A stretch of 6,409 bases of DNA, from positions 1 through 6,409 of the forward strand of contig MAXT01000092.1 of the NCBI GenBank assembly GCA_001751225.1, given 5' to 3'. Source of the stretch: Desulfuromonadales bacterium C00003107 (GTDB lineage: Bacteria; Desulfobacterota; Desulfuromonadia; Desulfuromonadales; Syntrophotaleaceae). The position numbers and the translations under genes were made by a program. Below the pieces are notes generated by a model. That model saw only the letters and a list, made by a program, of their open reading frames with translations, was not told the DNA's origin and searched no databases. Shown here one piece after another: positions 1 through 5,262 of this stretch. The first letter of the stretch is position 1. The number at the start of each line of letters is the position of its first letter.

Positions 1-80
1 TTTCAATGCCGCAACATAGTGACATCAATTCAATGACCTTCGCGACAGAAGTCCGGCGACAGCCAATCCGTCCTTTCTTT

Positions 81-114
81 GGTTACTTTCTTTAGACTAG
101 TAAAGAAAGTAACC
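81..114. repeat. Perfect 14-bp inverted repeat, likely dispersed extragenic palindrome
   Basis: The left arm GGTTACTTTCTTTA (81-94) is followed by a 6-base spacer (GACTAG, 95-100) and the exact reverse complement (101-114). A second copy of CTTTCTTT lies just outside the left arm at 73-80. The arms are AT-rich and stand out from the GC-rich genes nearby. From memory, palindromes built on GGTTACTTTCTTT / AAAGAAAGTAACC occur in many copies between genes in various proteobacterial genomes, so a REP-like dispersed repeat is the most likely reading. The repeat status itself cannot be shown from one copy. It could also form a hairpin at the 3' end of the redoxin transcript. Confidence 0.6.
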
Positions 115-129
115 CGGCTGCCGGCCGGG
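101..129 (-). terminator. Candidate terminator of the redoxin gene
   Basis: Read on the minus strand, about 43 bases after the redoxin stop codon, CCCGGC (129-124) pairs with GCCGGG (118-113) across a 5-base loop. The T-rich but interrupted tail TTACTTTCTTTA (112-101) follows. The GC-rich stem plus T-rich tail fits an intrinsic terminator. The stem is short and the T run is broken by A and C, so this is tentative. The tail is also one arm of the 81-114 palindrome, so the two hairpins would compete. Confidence 0.33.
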
Positions 130-171
130 ACCGGCGAAGTTGTAAATAAAAGGGTTTAGTCTCGAAAAGGT

Positions 172-723
172 TCACTGGGGAGGCGAACAGGGCGTGCTAC
201 TTTCAGTTGAGGCTGAGGCTTCTTCTGTCACCGGCGGCTGCAGAGCAGCAACCTTTTCTTGCACAGTTTCAGCTTTGAGGCGCAATCCATCATGAACGAT
301 GCGGAATTGCTGATCGATGATCACTAGACGGGGAATCAGATAAACCTGGTAGGCGCGATGGGCCTGGCCGTCATCGAGCAACGGTACCATGGGCATGACA
401 AAATCTTTGCCCTTCAAAAACTTACTGACACTCTTTTGATTTTCTTGAATAAAGACATCAACCAGCACCACGCCCTGATCTTTAAGAATGGGGCCAATCT
501 TCAACAAGTCGGCACTTTGACCAACACAGTCAGGACACCAGGTGGTGCCGAGCTGCAAAATAATGATCTGCCCTTTAAAGTCGGACAAGCTAACCTTGTT
601 GCCTTCGAGATCAGAAATTTTAAAATCAGGGGCCTCACTGCCCACTTGCAGATAGGCAGAAGCTTGCCCGGCGAAACATAACAACAGTAAGGCGCAAAGG
701 AGCAGTAGTCCTGTTTTTTTCAT
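172..723 (-). CDS. Exported TlpA/redoxin-like thiol-disulfide protein
   Basis: This 183-residue protein has an N-terminal signal peptide: MKK, a Leu/Ala-rich core (residues 5-18), and a GQASA-Y cleavage site near residue 23. A thioredoxin-fold domain of the AhpC/TSA-redoxin or TlpA type follows. Its family features are the entry motif GSEAPDF (28-34), the active site WCPDC (62-66) and a cis-proline in YLIPRLVIID (Pro131). The likely role is thiol-disulfide exchange or reduction of disulfides in the periplasm; the substrate is unknown. The reading frame runs back to position 783. The ATG at 723 is chosen because AAGGAG lies 6 bases before it and the signal peptide begins exactly there. The C-terminal tail (about 162-183) is rich in Ser, Thr, Glu and Pro and carries an extra Cys179. 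LLLLC near residue 10 is not a good lipobox, so a lipoprotein is unlikely. No DsbD/CcdA partner or cytochrome c maturation gene is nearby. The fold is certain; the exact role is not. Confidence 0.88.
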   Translation of the reverse strand: MKKTGLLLLCALLLLCFAGQASAYLQVGSEAPDFKISDLEGNKVSLSDFKGQIIILQLGTTWCPDCVGQSADLLKIGPILKDQGVVLVDVFIQENQKSVSKFLKGKDFVMPMVPLLDDGQAHRAYQVYLIPRLVIIDQQFRIVHDGLRLKAETVQEKVAALQPPVTEEASASTESSTPCSPPQ

Positions 724-729
724 TGTCTT

Positions 730-735
730 CTCCTT
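730..735 (-). promoter_or_regulatory. Ribosome binding site that sets the redoxin start
   Basis: AAGGAG on the minus strand lies 6 bases before the ATG at 723-721. It decides for the internal methionine over the upstream in-frame start at 783, which would put about 20 polar residues ahead of the signal peptide. Confidence 0.75.
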
Positions 736-736
736 A

Positions 737-753
737 GACGGGCGAACCCCGTC
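737..753 (-). promoter_or_regulatory. Leader hairpin abutting the redoxin ribosome binding site
   Basis: On the minus strand GACGGG (753-748) pairs with CCCGTC (742-737) across the loop GTTCG. This is a perfect 6-bp GC-rich stem ending one base before the AAGGAG Shine-Dalgarno. In the leader RNA it could limit or tune ribosome access, or protect the 5' end. The structure is seen in the sequence; any regulatory effect is inferred. Confidence 0.4.
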
Positions 754-823
754 GGACTGATTGACTATGGTCCCGCTTGACACGGCTTACTGCACCGAAT
801 ATTTATGCTTAGCAACTATCTAT

Positions 824-853
824 ACAGTATTTAAACGGCGCCCCTGACGTCAA
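824..853 (-). promoter_or_regulatory. Candidate promoter for the redoxin gene
   Basis: On the minus strand TTGACG (853-848, 5 of 6 matches to the sigma-70 -35 box) is followed 18 bases later by TACTGT (829-824), a weak -10. The region further downstream is AT-rich (TATAGATAG, CATAAATATT) and offers other -10 choices. Transcription from here would leave a leader of about 95 bases that includes the hairpin at 737-753. Support is moderate for the -35 box and weak for the -10. Confidence 0.3.
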
Positions 854-891
854 GTTCGAATCCCCGCTGTCCCGCTGGGTCAAGTCTCAAC

Positions 892-915
892 CTGTTGACT
901 TTTAACCGTCGACAG
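892..915. promoter_or_regulatory. Operator-like inverted repeat overlapping a promoter
   Basis: CTGTTGAC (892-899), an 8-base spacer, and GTCGACAG (908-915) form an 8-8-8 inverted repeat with one mismatch. It covers the -35 TTGACT (895-900) and most of the promoter spacer upstream of the plus-strand gene at 1007. A dimeric repressor site in this position would block RNA polymerase. Related GTCAA half-elements occur at 849-853 and 879-883. The regulator is unknown and no regulator gene lies in the window. Confidence 0.35.
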
Positions 916-921
916 CATAAT
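895..921 (+). promoter_or_regulatory. Candidate sigma-70 promoter of the unknown gene-mqnB-mqnD unit
   Basis: TTGACT (895-900) matches the -35 consensus at 5 of 6 positions. CATAAT (916-921) matches the -10 at 5 of 6, though the 15-base spacer is short. AATTAT (919-924) at an 18-base spacing is an alternative with 4 of 6 matches. This is the most AT-rich stretch ahead of the TTG start at 1007 and would give a leader of about 75-80 bases. Confidence 0.45.
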
Positions 922-992
922 TATACCCTTTCGACGATTGTAGCATACCAGAATTGCCGATGATCACCCGTCAGATGATCGATAACGCCCGT

Positions 993-999
993 GGAAGGA
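993..999 (+). promoter_or_regulatory. Ribosome binding site supporting a TTG start
   Basis: GGAAGGA lies 7 bases before the TTG at 1007. The first in-frame ATG (1142) has no purine-rich site before it, and the residues between the two starts read as normal protein. The rare TTG start is therefore preferred. Confidence 0.65.
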
Positions 1000-1006
1000 T
1001 ACACCT

Positions 1007-2086
1007 TTGCCAGACAAAAGCTTCAATTTTCCGCTGGGGATCGCCCCTTGGGCCAGCGAAATAAAAAAAGGCCACCGCCTTCGCGAAGGCTTCAACTTTT
1101 CCCTGCTGGAAAAATCGACGGATTCTTATCGCTTCACCGCCATGGCGGATCCCGCTCGCATTGAGGAGATCTTTTCTTCTTTTGCCGGGGTGCTCAAAGA
1201 AGAAGCTTTTTTCATTCTGGAGTTCTATCGCGAGGAGCAACGCGGCGCGAAAGAGGAACAACCAAGCCCGACTCTCTACTATTCGCCCTACCTGCCGACC
1301 GAAGAGATCCTGGCCACCATTGGCCCCTATCTGTCGCGCCTGATTCACGACGGATTTGTCGGCTTCGGCCTGGCCAACAATCACAACGGCATGGAGCTCT
1401 TCTATTCGGAAGAGAAACTACTGACCTGTTTTACCGAGAACCATCTCCGCATTACGGATCTGTTCCATAGCCAGGGGCTGCCTTTCTCTCCCGAGCTGCT
1501 GCTGACTTCGGATTTGGGGCATGACCACCTGTCACTTCTTTGCCATCCCCGCCACCTGCTGCCCGCGCCCCTGAATCAGCTACCGGATAGCGAACTAGAC
1601 TATCTCTGTTTCTGCGAAGAGCTGGCCGACTTGCTCGACATGTATCCGGTAGAGGAAGGTCTGTCCTTCTTTCTTTCCCGACGGGAGCAGGAAGCTATCA
1701 AAGAGCGCTTGCAGGAACAAGCGGAGTTTGCCTGTTTCGCCGAGGAGGATTTTGGCGAACTACTGCTGAGCTGGCACGATTTCGTACAGGAGTGCGAAAC
1801 CGGCTTTGACGGTGACCTGGACGAATACCACCAATGTCTGAAGCTGCGCGATATTATCCAGTATGTCATCGAAGGGGGCGCCACGGTGCTGCACGACAAG
1901 CTGGTAGAAATTGTTGCCGAACCGGACAGCCGTTTTCGCAGCAGTCTCTCCGACTGCCGCAAACGTCTCGATTCACCCAACAACATCTCCTTGCGCGCCG
2001 ACCGTTTCTGGTATCGGGGCATGGTCCTTAAGCAGGGCACCTATTTGCGCCGCGACCTGATCCGTTCCGGCTGGTATAATCCTTAA
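1007..2086 (+). CDS. Uncharacterised 359-residue cytoplasmic protein upstream of mqnB
   Basis: I do not recognise this family. The protein starts at TTG and has no signal peptide or membrane segment, so it should be cytosolic. It is acidic overall and rich in Leu, Glu and aromatic residues. The middle section (about 118-180) looks the most structured and conserved: GFGLANNHNGMELFYSEEK (119-137), CFTENH (141-146) and the His/Asp cluster SDLGHDHLSLLCHPRH (168-183). A helical, acidic part follows (about 195-300), with CFCEE (201-205) and YHQC (274-277). The C-terminus is basic and aromatic (RADRFWYRG, 330-338, and LRRDLIRSGWY, 347-357). The scattered Cys and His residues do not form an obvious metal-binding spacing. 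It lies 57 bases before mqnB on the same strand with no terminator between them, so it may be cotranscribed with the menaquinone pair. That alone does not prove a shared pathway. Codon use resembles the neighbours, which argues for a real, resident gene. Confidence 0.85.
   Translation: MPDKSFNFPLGIAPWASEIKKGHRLREGFNFSLLEKSTDSYRFTAMADPARIEEIFSSFAGVLKEEAFFILEFYREEQRGAKEEQPSPTLYYSPYLPTEEILATIGPYLSRLIHDGFVGFGLANNHNGMELFYSEEKLLTCFTENHLRITDLFHSQGLPFSPELLLTSDLGHDHLSLLCHPRHLLPAPLNQLPDSELDYLCFCEELADLLDMYPVEEGLSFFLSRREQEAIKERLQEQAEFACFAEEDFGELLLSWHDFVQECETGFDGDLDEYHQCLKLRDIIQYVIEGGATVLHDKLVEIVAEPDSRFRSSLSDCRKRLDSPNNISLRADRFWYRGMVLKQGTYLRRDLIRSGWYNP
2072..2080 (+). promoter_or_regulatory. Candidate extended -10 promoter for mqnB
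   Basis: TGGTATAAT fits the extended -10 pattern TGnTATAAT perfectly and lies 63 bases before the mqnB ATG, inside the last codons (Trp-Tyr-Asn) of the upstream gene. No good -35 is found at the usual spacing, which extended -10 promoters can tolerate. It would give mqnB-mqnD their own transcript. It may equally be chance, because the bases are coding. Confidence 0.3.
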
Positions 2087-2143
2087 ACCAGTCTACACAG
2101 CCCATCTTAACCGCCGCTTTCATCTGGAGCAGAGACCAACGCC

Positions 2144-2890
2144 ATGATCGCTATCGTTGCCGCCGTATCGGCGGAAACAGTCCTGTTGCGCCAATCCCTC
2201 TCGCCCTGCGAGGTGCGTCGTTGTGGCACCAGAGAACTTTTTCTCGGATCTCTGTTCGCCCAGAAGGTCGCCCTGTTGCACAGCGGTATCGGCAAGGCAA
2301 ACGCCGCATCGGCGGTTACCGCCCTGCTGGAGAGCATTGAAACCGAGGTCGTGATCGTCATCGGTTGCGGTGGCGCTTATCCAAACAGCGGCCTGGCGAT
2401 CGGTGATCTGGTCCTGGCCAGCGCAGAGATTCTTGGCGATGAAGGAGTCGTCACAGCACAGGGGTTTGTCAATTTCGCGACTCTCGGCTTCCCGCTGCTG
2501 GAGCATGGCGGACCGGTCATGGAACAGCACTTCTCCACGGACCCGCAACTGCTGGCCGCAGCACAGCAACCGTTAGCCGATGCCACCAGTCTGGCCGGTG
2601 CCAAGCTGGCAATTGGACCGATGGTTACCGTCTCGACCTGTTCGGGCACCGATCAGGCCGCCCAGGCCATGGTTCAGCGAACCGGCGGCATCTGCGAGAA
2701 CATGGAAGGCGGCGCCGTAGCCCAGATCTGCCGCCTTTATGACGTACCCTTTCTCGAGCTGCGCGGCATCTCTAACCAAGTCGAAAACCGCGACCTCAGC
2801 CGCTGGGACCTTCCCGCAGCAGCCAGAATCGCCCAGAGAGCCTTGATGGCTTACCTGAAAGACCGCCAAGCCCCTCAGGAATCCGCATGA
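2144..2890 (+). CDS. mqnB: Futalosine hydrolase (menaquinone biosynthesis)
   Basis: MqnB is a cytoplasmic nucleosidase of the futalosine route to menaquinone. It releases hypoxanthine from futalosine (or adenine from aminofutalosine) to give dehypoxanthine futalosine, the substrate of MqnC. The 248-residue protein has the PNP/MTA-SAH nucleosidase fold. Its features are the N-terminal AAVSAE (Glu11, at the position of the catalytic Glu in MTAN), HSGIGKANAA (46-55), the glycine-rich GCGGAYPNSGLAIGDLV (74-90), the ribose-binding ENMEGGAV (185-192) and LRGISNQVENRD (206-217). The Asn211 in GISN, where MTA/SAH nucleosidases have a catalytic Asp (ISD), is typical of MqnB and separates it from MTAN. 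The length fits the family. GGAG lies 14 bases before the ATG, a rather long spacing. The end overlaps mqnD by four bases, so the two are translationally coupled. The main alternative, an MTA/SAH nucleosidase, is made unlikely by the GISN motif and the mqnD partner. Confidence 0.93.
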   Translation: MIAIVAAVSAETVLLRQSLSPCEVRRCGTRELFLGSLFAQKVALLHSGIGKANAASAVTALLESIETEVVIVIGCGGAYPNSGLAIGDLVLASAEILGDEGVVTAQGFVNFATLGFPLLEHGGPVMEQHFSTDPQLLAAAQQPLADATSLAGAKLAIGPMVTVSTCSGTDQAAQAMVQRTGGICENMEGGAVAQICRLYDVPFLELRGISNQVENRDLSRWDLPAAARIAQRALMAYLKDRQAPQESA

Positions 2891-3735
2891 CCGAGACCCT
2901 GACCCTTGGTTTTTCACCCTGCCCCAACGACACCTTCCTCTTTTATGCTCTGGTCCACGGCATCGTTCCATTGCCCGGCCTGCAGAGACCGCCGCTGCTG
3001 GCCGATGTCGAATCCCTCAACAGCCTGGTGCGCAACAGTTGCCTTGCTATCAGTAAGATATCCTGCCATGCCCTTGGCCACATGCGCCGAGATTATGCCC
3101 TGCTGACTAGTGGCGCCGCCCTCGGTCGGGGCTGTGGGCCACTGCTAGTGGCTCGTCGCGATTTCGATCCGGCTGCCCTTGCCAGCGGCCGCATCGCTAT
3201 CCCCGGCAACCTGACCACGGCCAGTCTGCTGCTGCGCCTGTGGCAGCCGAACTGCCACAATTTAATCGTCCTGCCCTTTGAAAGCATCGTGCCGGCTATT
3301 TGTGCCGGCCAGGTCGATGCTGGCTTGATCATTCACGAAGCACGCTTTACCTACGCTCAGCACAATCTGATCGAGCTTGTCGATCTCGGCTGCTGGTGGC
3401 AGGAGTTGACCGGTCTGCCCTTGCCCCTTGGCGCGATCGTGGCCCAGCGCCAACTGGGCAACGCGAAAGTCTCCGCCATCGAAAAAGCCATCACCGCCAG
3501 CGTTCTCTATGCTCAGAGAAACCCTGGCGCGCCTACTGCGTACATCCGCCAACACGCCCAAGAGCTGGATATCGAGGCCATCGAACAGCACATCGCCCTT
3601 TACGTCAACGACTTCACTTTGGATCTGGGGGAGGAAGGACTGGCAGCGATCGAAGAGCTGCTCGGGCGGGCCGCGCAAGCGGAACTTATCCCGCCACAAG
3701 AGGGCCCTTTATTGATGCGAACAGACGGCGAATAA
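2887..3735 (+). CDS. mqnD: 1,4-dihydroxy-6-naphthoate synthase
   Basis: MqnD converts cyclic dehypoxanthine futalosine to 1,4-dihydroxy-6-naphthoate, the ring precursor of menaquinone, in the cytoplasm. The 282-residue protein has the periplasmic-binding-protein-like fold of the MqnA/MqnD family. Visible signatures are GFSPCPNDTFLF (8-19), characteristic of MqnD rather than MqnA, DVESLN (40-45), LTSGAALGRGCGP (73-85), IPGNLTTAS (105-113), DAGLIIHE (144-151) with the probable catalytic His150, and PLPLGAI (178-184). No transit or membrane segment is present, and the length is normal. Its ATG overlaps the mqnB stop in ATGA, and AGGA (2877-2880) gives a ribosome binding site 6 bases upstream, so the two proteins are made together. 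mqnA, mqnC and mqnE, needed for the rest of the route, must lie elsewhere in the genome. Confidence 0.95.
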   Translation: MTETLTLGFSPCPNDTFLFYALVHGIVPLPGLQRPPLLADVESLNSLVRNSCLAISKISCHALGHMRRDYALLTSGAALGRGCGPLLVARRDFDPAALASGRIAIPGNLTTASLLLRLWQPNCHNLIVLPFESIVPAICAGQVDAGLIIHEARFTYAQHNLIELVDLGCWWQELTGLPLPLGAIVAQRQLGNAKVSAIEKAITASVLYAQRNPGAPTAYIRQHAQELDIEAIEQHIALYVNDFTLDLGEEGLAAIEELLGRAAQAELIPPQEGPLLMRTDGE

Positions 3736-3834
3736 CTTCGACCACCAACAAGCGCATACGCAGATCATTCAACCTTTATGGCTTCGTTTAAGATCCATTC
3801 CCCCTTGCATGTACGCCAGCGGGCCAGTCCTGTC

Positions 3835-3859
3835 CCTGACCGACCGGTAACAGGTCAGG
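3835..3859. terminator. Inverted repeat between the convergent mqnD and DUF2238 genes
   Basis: CCTGACC (3835-3841) and GGTCAGG (3853-3859) pair perfectly across an 11-base loop. An alternative pairing, CCTGT (3829-3833) with ACAGG (3850-3854), overlaps it. The right arm contains the stop codon of the minus-strand gene. Its place between converging genes suggests a two-way transcription end. No T run follows on either strand, so it is not a standard intrinsic terminator. The rest of the 3736-3854 gap shows nothing recognisable. Confidence 0.3.
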
Positions 3860-4457
3860 CTCGCAGCAGGGTTTGCTTTATCCCCCTCCATCGCACGGCA
3901 AAAAACAGCCCGGTGGCCGCTAGAGCGCCGAGTCCGTCGGCCAGAATATCCTTCTGCGCATCCCAGATATCCCCCTGAGAACCGAGCACGGCAATACCGG
4001 CAGCAGGATCAGCATGCACGGCGTACCACCATTCAAAAAGTTCGTAGCCGGCCGCCACCGTGAAAATGAAAAAGACCGGGAATAGCGCCAGGATTACTCT
4101 TGAATTGACCAGCCGCCGACGCAGTAGCAGTTCTGCACAGGGGAAAGCATAGAAGCCGACGGTGAAATGGGCCATGCGATCGTAGTGATTACGCTCGAAA
4201 CCGAACAGTTCGCTGACGAAATCGAAGGGCACCCGCTCAAAGGTGAAGTGACCACCGATGGTATGGAGAAAGATCAAACAGGCCATCAGCAGATAGGCCA
4301 GGTTGGAAAAGGGCTGCTTGCGATAGATGATTACCAGCAGTGCAACAATGGCGACGATGGGCAGATTCTCTGCCACCCATACGGCTCGGTCGTAAGGGGC
4401 GATACCTAGGGCGATAAAGAGCAGCAGATAGAGGCTTAGCAGAACTTTTGGGGTCAC
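3855..4457 (-). CDS. DUF2238 / YjdF-family inner membrane protein
   Basis: This 200-residue membrane protein of unknown function belongs to the family of E. coli YjdF. Six hydrophobic segments are visible, at about residues 4-20, 29-45, 52-68, 98-112, 121-144 and 171-188. The conserved polar motifs of the family are all present: HTIGGHFTF (65-73), NHYDRMAHF (90-98), YELFEWW (138-144) and GSQGDIWDAQKD (159-170). The His, Asp and Glu residues in these motifs lie near the membrane ends and suggest a binding or catalytic site, but no reaction is known. The open frame runs back to an ATG at 4553 inside truC. The GTG at 4457 is preferred because GGAG lies 7 bases upstream, the protein then begins at its first helix, and it starts 25 bases after the truC stop. 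It is the last gene of the uup-truC unit. Family assignment is firm; function is not. Confidence 0.88.
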   Translation of the reverse strand: MTPKVLLSLYLLLFIALGIAPYDRAVWVAENLPIVAIVALLVIIYRKQPFSNLAYLLMACLIFLHTIGGHFTFERVPFDFVSELFGFERNHYDRMAHFTVGFYAFPCAELLLRRRLVNSRVILALFPVFFIFTVAAGYELFEWWYAVHADPAAGIAVLGSQGDIWDAQKDILADGLGALAATGLFFAVRWRGIKQTLLRA

Positions 4458-4464
4458 AGGCTGT

Positions 4465-4468
4465 CTCC
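4465..4468 (-). promoter_or_regulatory. Ribosome binding site supporting a GTG start
   Basis: GGAG on the minus strand lies 7 bases before the GTG at 4457-4455. It favours this start over the ATG at 4553, which would add 32 residues without family character and overlap truC by 71 bases. Confidence 0.6.
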
Positions 4469-4482
4469 GATCGTAGCGTTTA

Positions 4483-5256
4483 TCAGTCGAGTTTAGGAAG
4501 GGCAGACTCTTTGGCCGGAAGCCAAGAGCTCGGCACGGCATCGCTCCAGCCAAGATCCGCCAGCAAAGCGCAGAAATCTTCGGCTAAAGGCGCCTGGATG
4601 GTCAGAGGAAGATCACTATAAGGATGAATAAACGACAACTCGGTGGCCGCCAGCAGTAGCCGCTGGCAACCGAATTGCTGGCGAAAGGAACGGTTGTGCT
4701 GGCCGTTACCATGGGTGGTATCGCCGATAATGGGGTGGGACAGATGCTTGAAGTGACGGCGCAACTGATGGCGACGCCCGCTCAAGGGCCGAGCCTCAAC
4801 CAAGCTATAGCGGCTGCTGGCGTAAAGTCCCACAGCGATCGGCAGTTCAACGGTGGCCAGGCGGCGAAAATCGGTACGGGACGGCCGGGCCTCGACGGGT
4901 GGAGCCTTGGCGACTCGCTGATCTGGTTCATCGCGCAACGGATAGTCGATAGTGCCCTGTTCAGGGCTATAACCGCGTAATACCGCCAGATACTTTTTGC
5001 CCACTTGGCGACCGGCAAAAGCTTCGGCCGTTCGGTGAGTCGCCTCGGATGAGAGCCCAAAGAGCAAAACCCCGGAGGTCGGCTTATCGAGGCGATGAAC
5101 CGGATAGACGCGCTGACCGAGTTGATCTCGCAGTATTTGTAGCGCAAACCGGGTTTCCCGCCGATCGATGGGGCTGCGATGTACGAGCAAACCGGCAGGC
5201 TTGTTGACCGCCACTAAATGCTCATCCCTATAGAGAATCTCTAGCGTCTCGTCCAT
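4483..5256 (-). CDS. truC: tRNA pseudouridine(65) synthase
   Basis: TruC isomerises uridine 65 to pseudouridine in the T stem of certain tRNAs (tRNA-Ile and tRNA-Asp in E. coli). The 257-residue protein is a one-domain RluA-family synthase without an S4 domain. It follows E. coli TruC closely, as I recall that sequence: LEILYRDEHLVAVNKPAG (5-22), LVHRSPIDR (24-32), the catalytic motif HRLDKPTSGVLLFGLSSEA (54-72) with Asp57, RRLATVELPIAVG (131-143), SGRRHQLRRHFKHLSHPIIGD (159-179) and LLLAATELSFIHP (200-212). The HRLD and GRRHQLRRH motifs form the active site. The match in the Leu-Val-His-Arg-Ser region favours TruC over RluC, RluD or RluA. The ATG lies 6 bases after the uup stop with no clear Shine-Dalgarno, so translation is probably coupled to uup. 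Length is normal and nothing is missing. Confidence 0.92.
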   Translation of the reverse strand: MDETLEILYRDEHLVAVNKPAGLLVHRSPIDRRETRFALQILRDQLGQRVYPVHRLDKPTSGVLLFGLSSEATHRTAEAFAGRQVGKKYLAVLRGYSPEQGTIDYPLRDEPDQRVAKAPPVEARPSRTDFRRLATVELPIAVGLYASSRYSLVEARPLSGRRHQLRRHFKHLSHPIIGDTTHGNGQHNRSFRQQFGCQRLLLAATELSFIHPYSDLPLTIQAPLAEDFCALLADLGWSDAVPSSWLPAKESALPKLD

Positions 5257-5262
5257 AACAGC

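Noticed and set aside
1..171. Small minus-strand peptide (VTFFTSLKKVTKERT) read through the palindrome
   Set aside because: It lacks a start codon and ribosome site, and its sequence is produced by the inverted repeat. No CRISPR array, tRNA or other gene is seen in this stretch.
358..681. Plus-strand 107-residue open frame inside the redoxin gene
   Set aside because: It is antisense to a gene with clear thioredoxin motifs and a signal peptide, has no ribosome site, and has no family-like features.
724..783. N-terminal extension of the redoxin to a start at 783
   Set aside because: It would place 20 polar residues before the signal peptide. The good ribosome site and the leader hairpin both favour the ATG at 723.
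820..835. LexA (SOS) box suggested by TACTGTATAGATAG on the minus strand
   Set aside because: Only one CTGT half is present; the matching ACAG at the required spacing is missing.
959..980. Direct repeat GATGATC at 959-965 and 974-980
   Set aside because: It has only two 7-base copies with no further structure, as expected by chance in a region of this size.
2120..2971. Minus-strand open frames opposite mqnB (149 and 132 residues)
   Set aside because: These are shadow frames of a GC-rich gene with recognisable MqnB motifs; their translations show no domain character.
3262..3791. Open frames of 145 (minus) and 163 (plus) residues within mqnD
   Set aside because: Both overlap almost all of the conserved MqnD catalytic region and read as Arg-rich or random-composition shadow translations.
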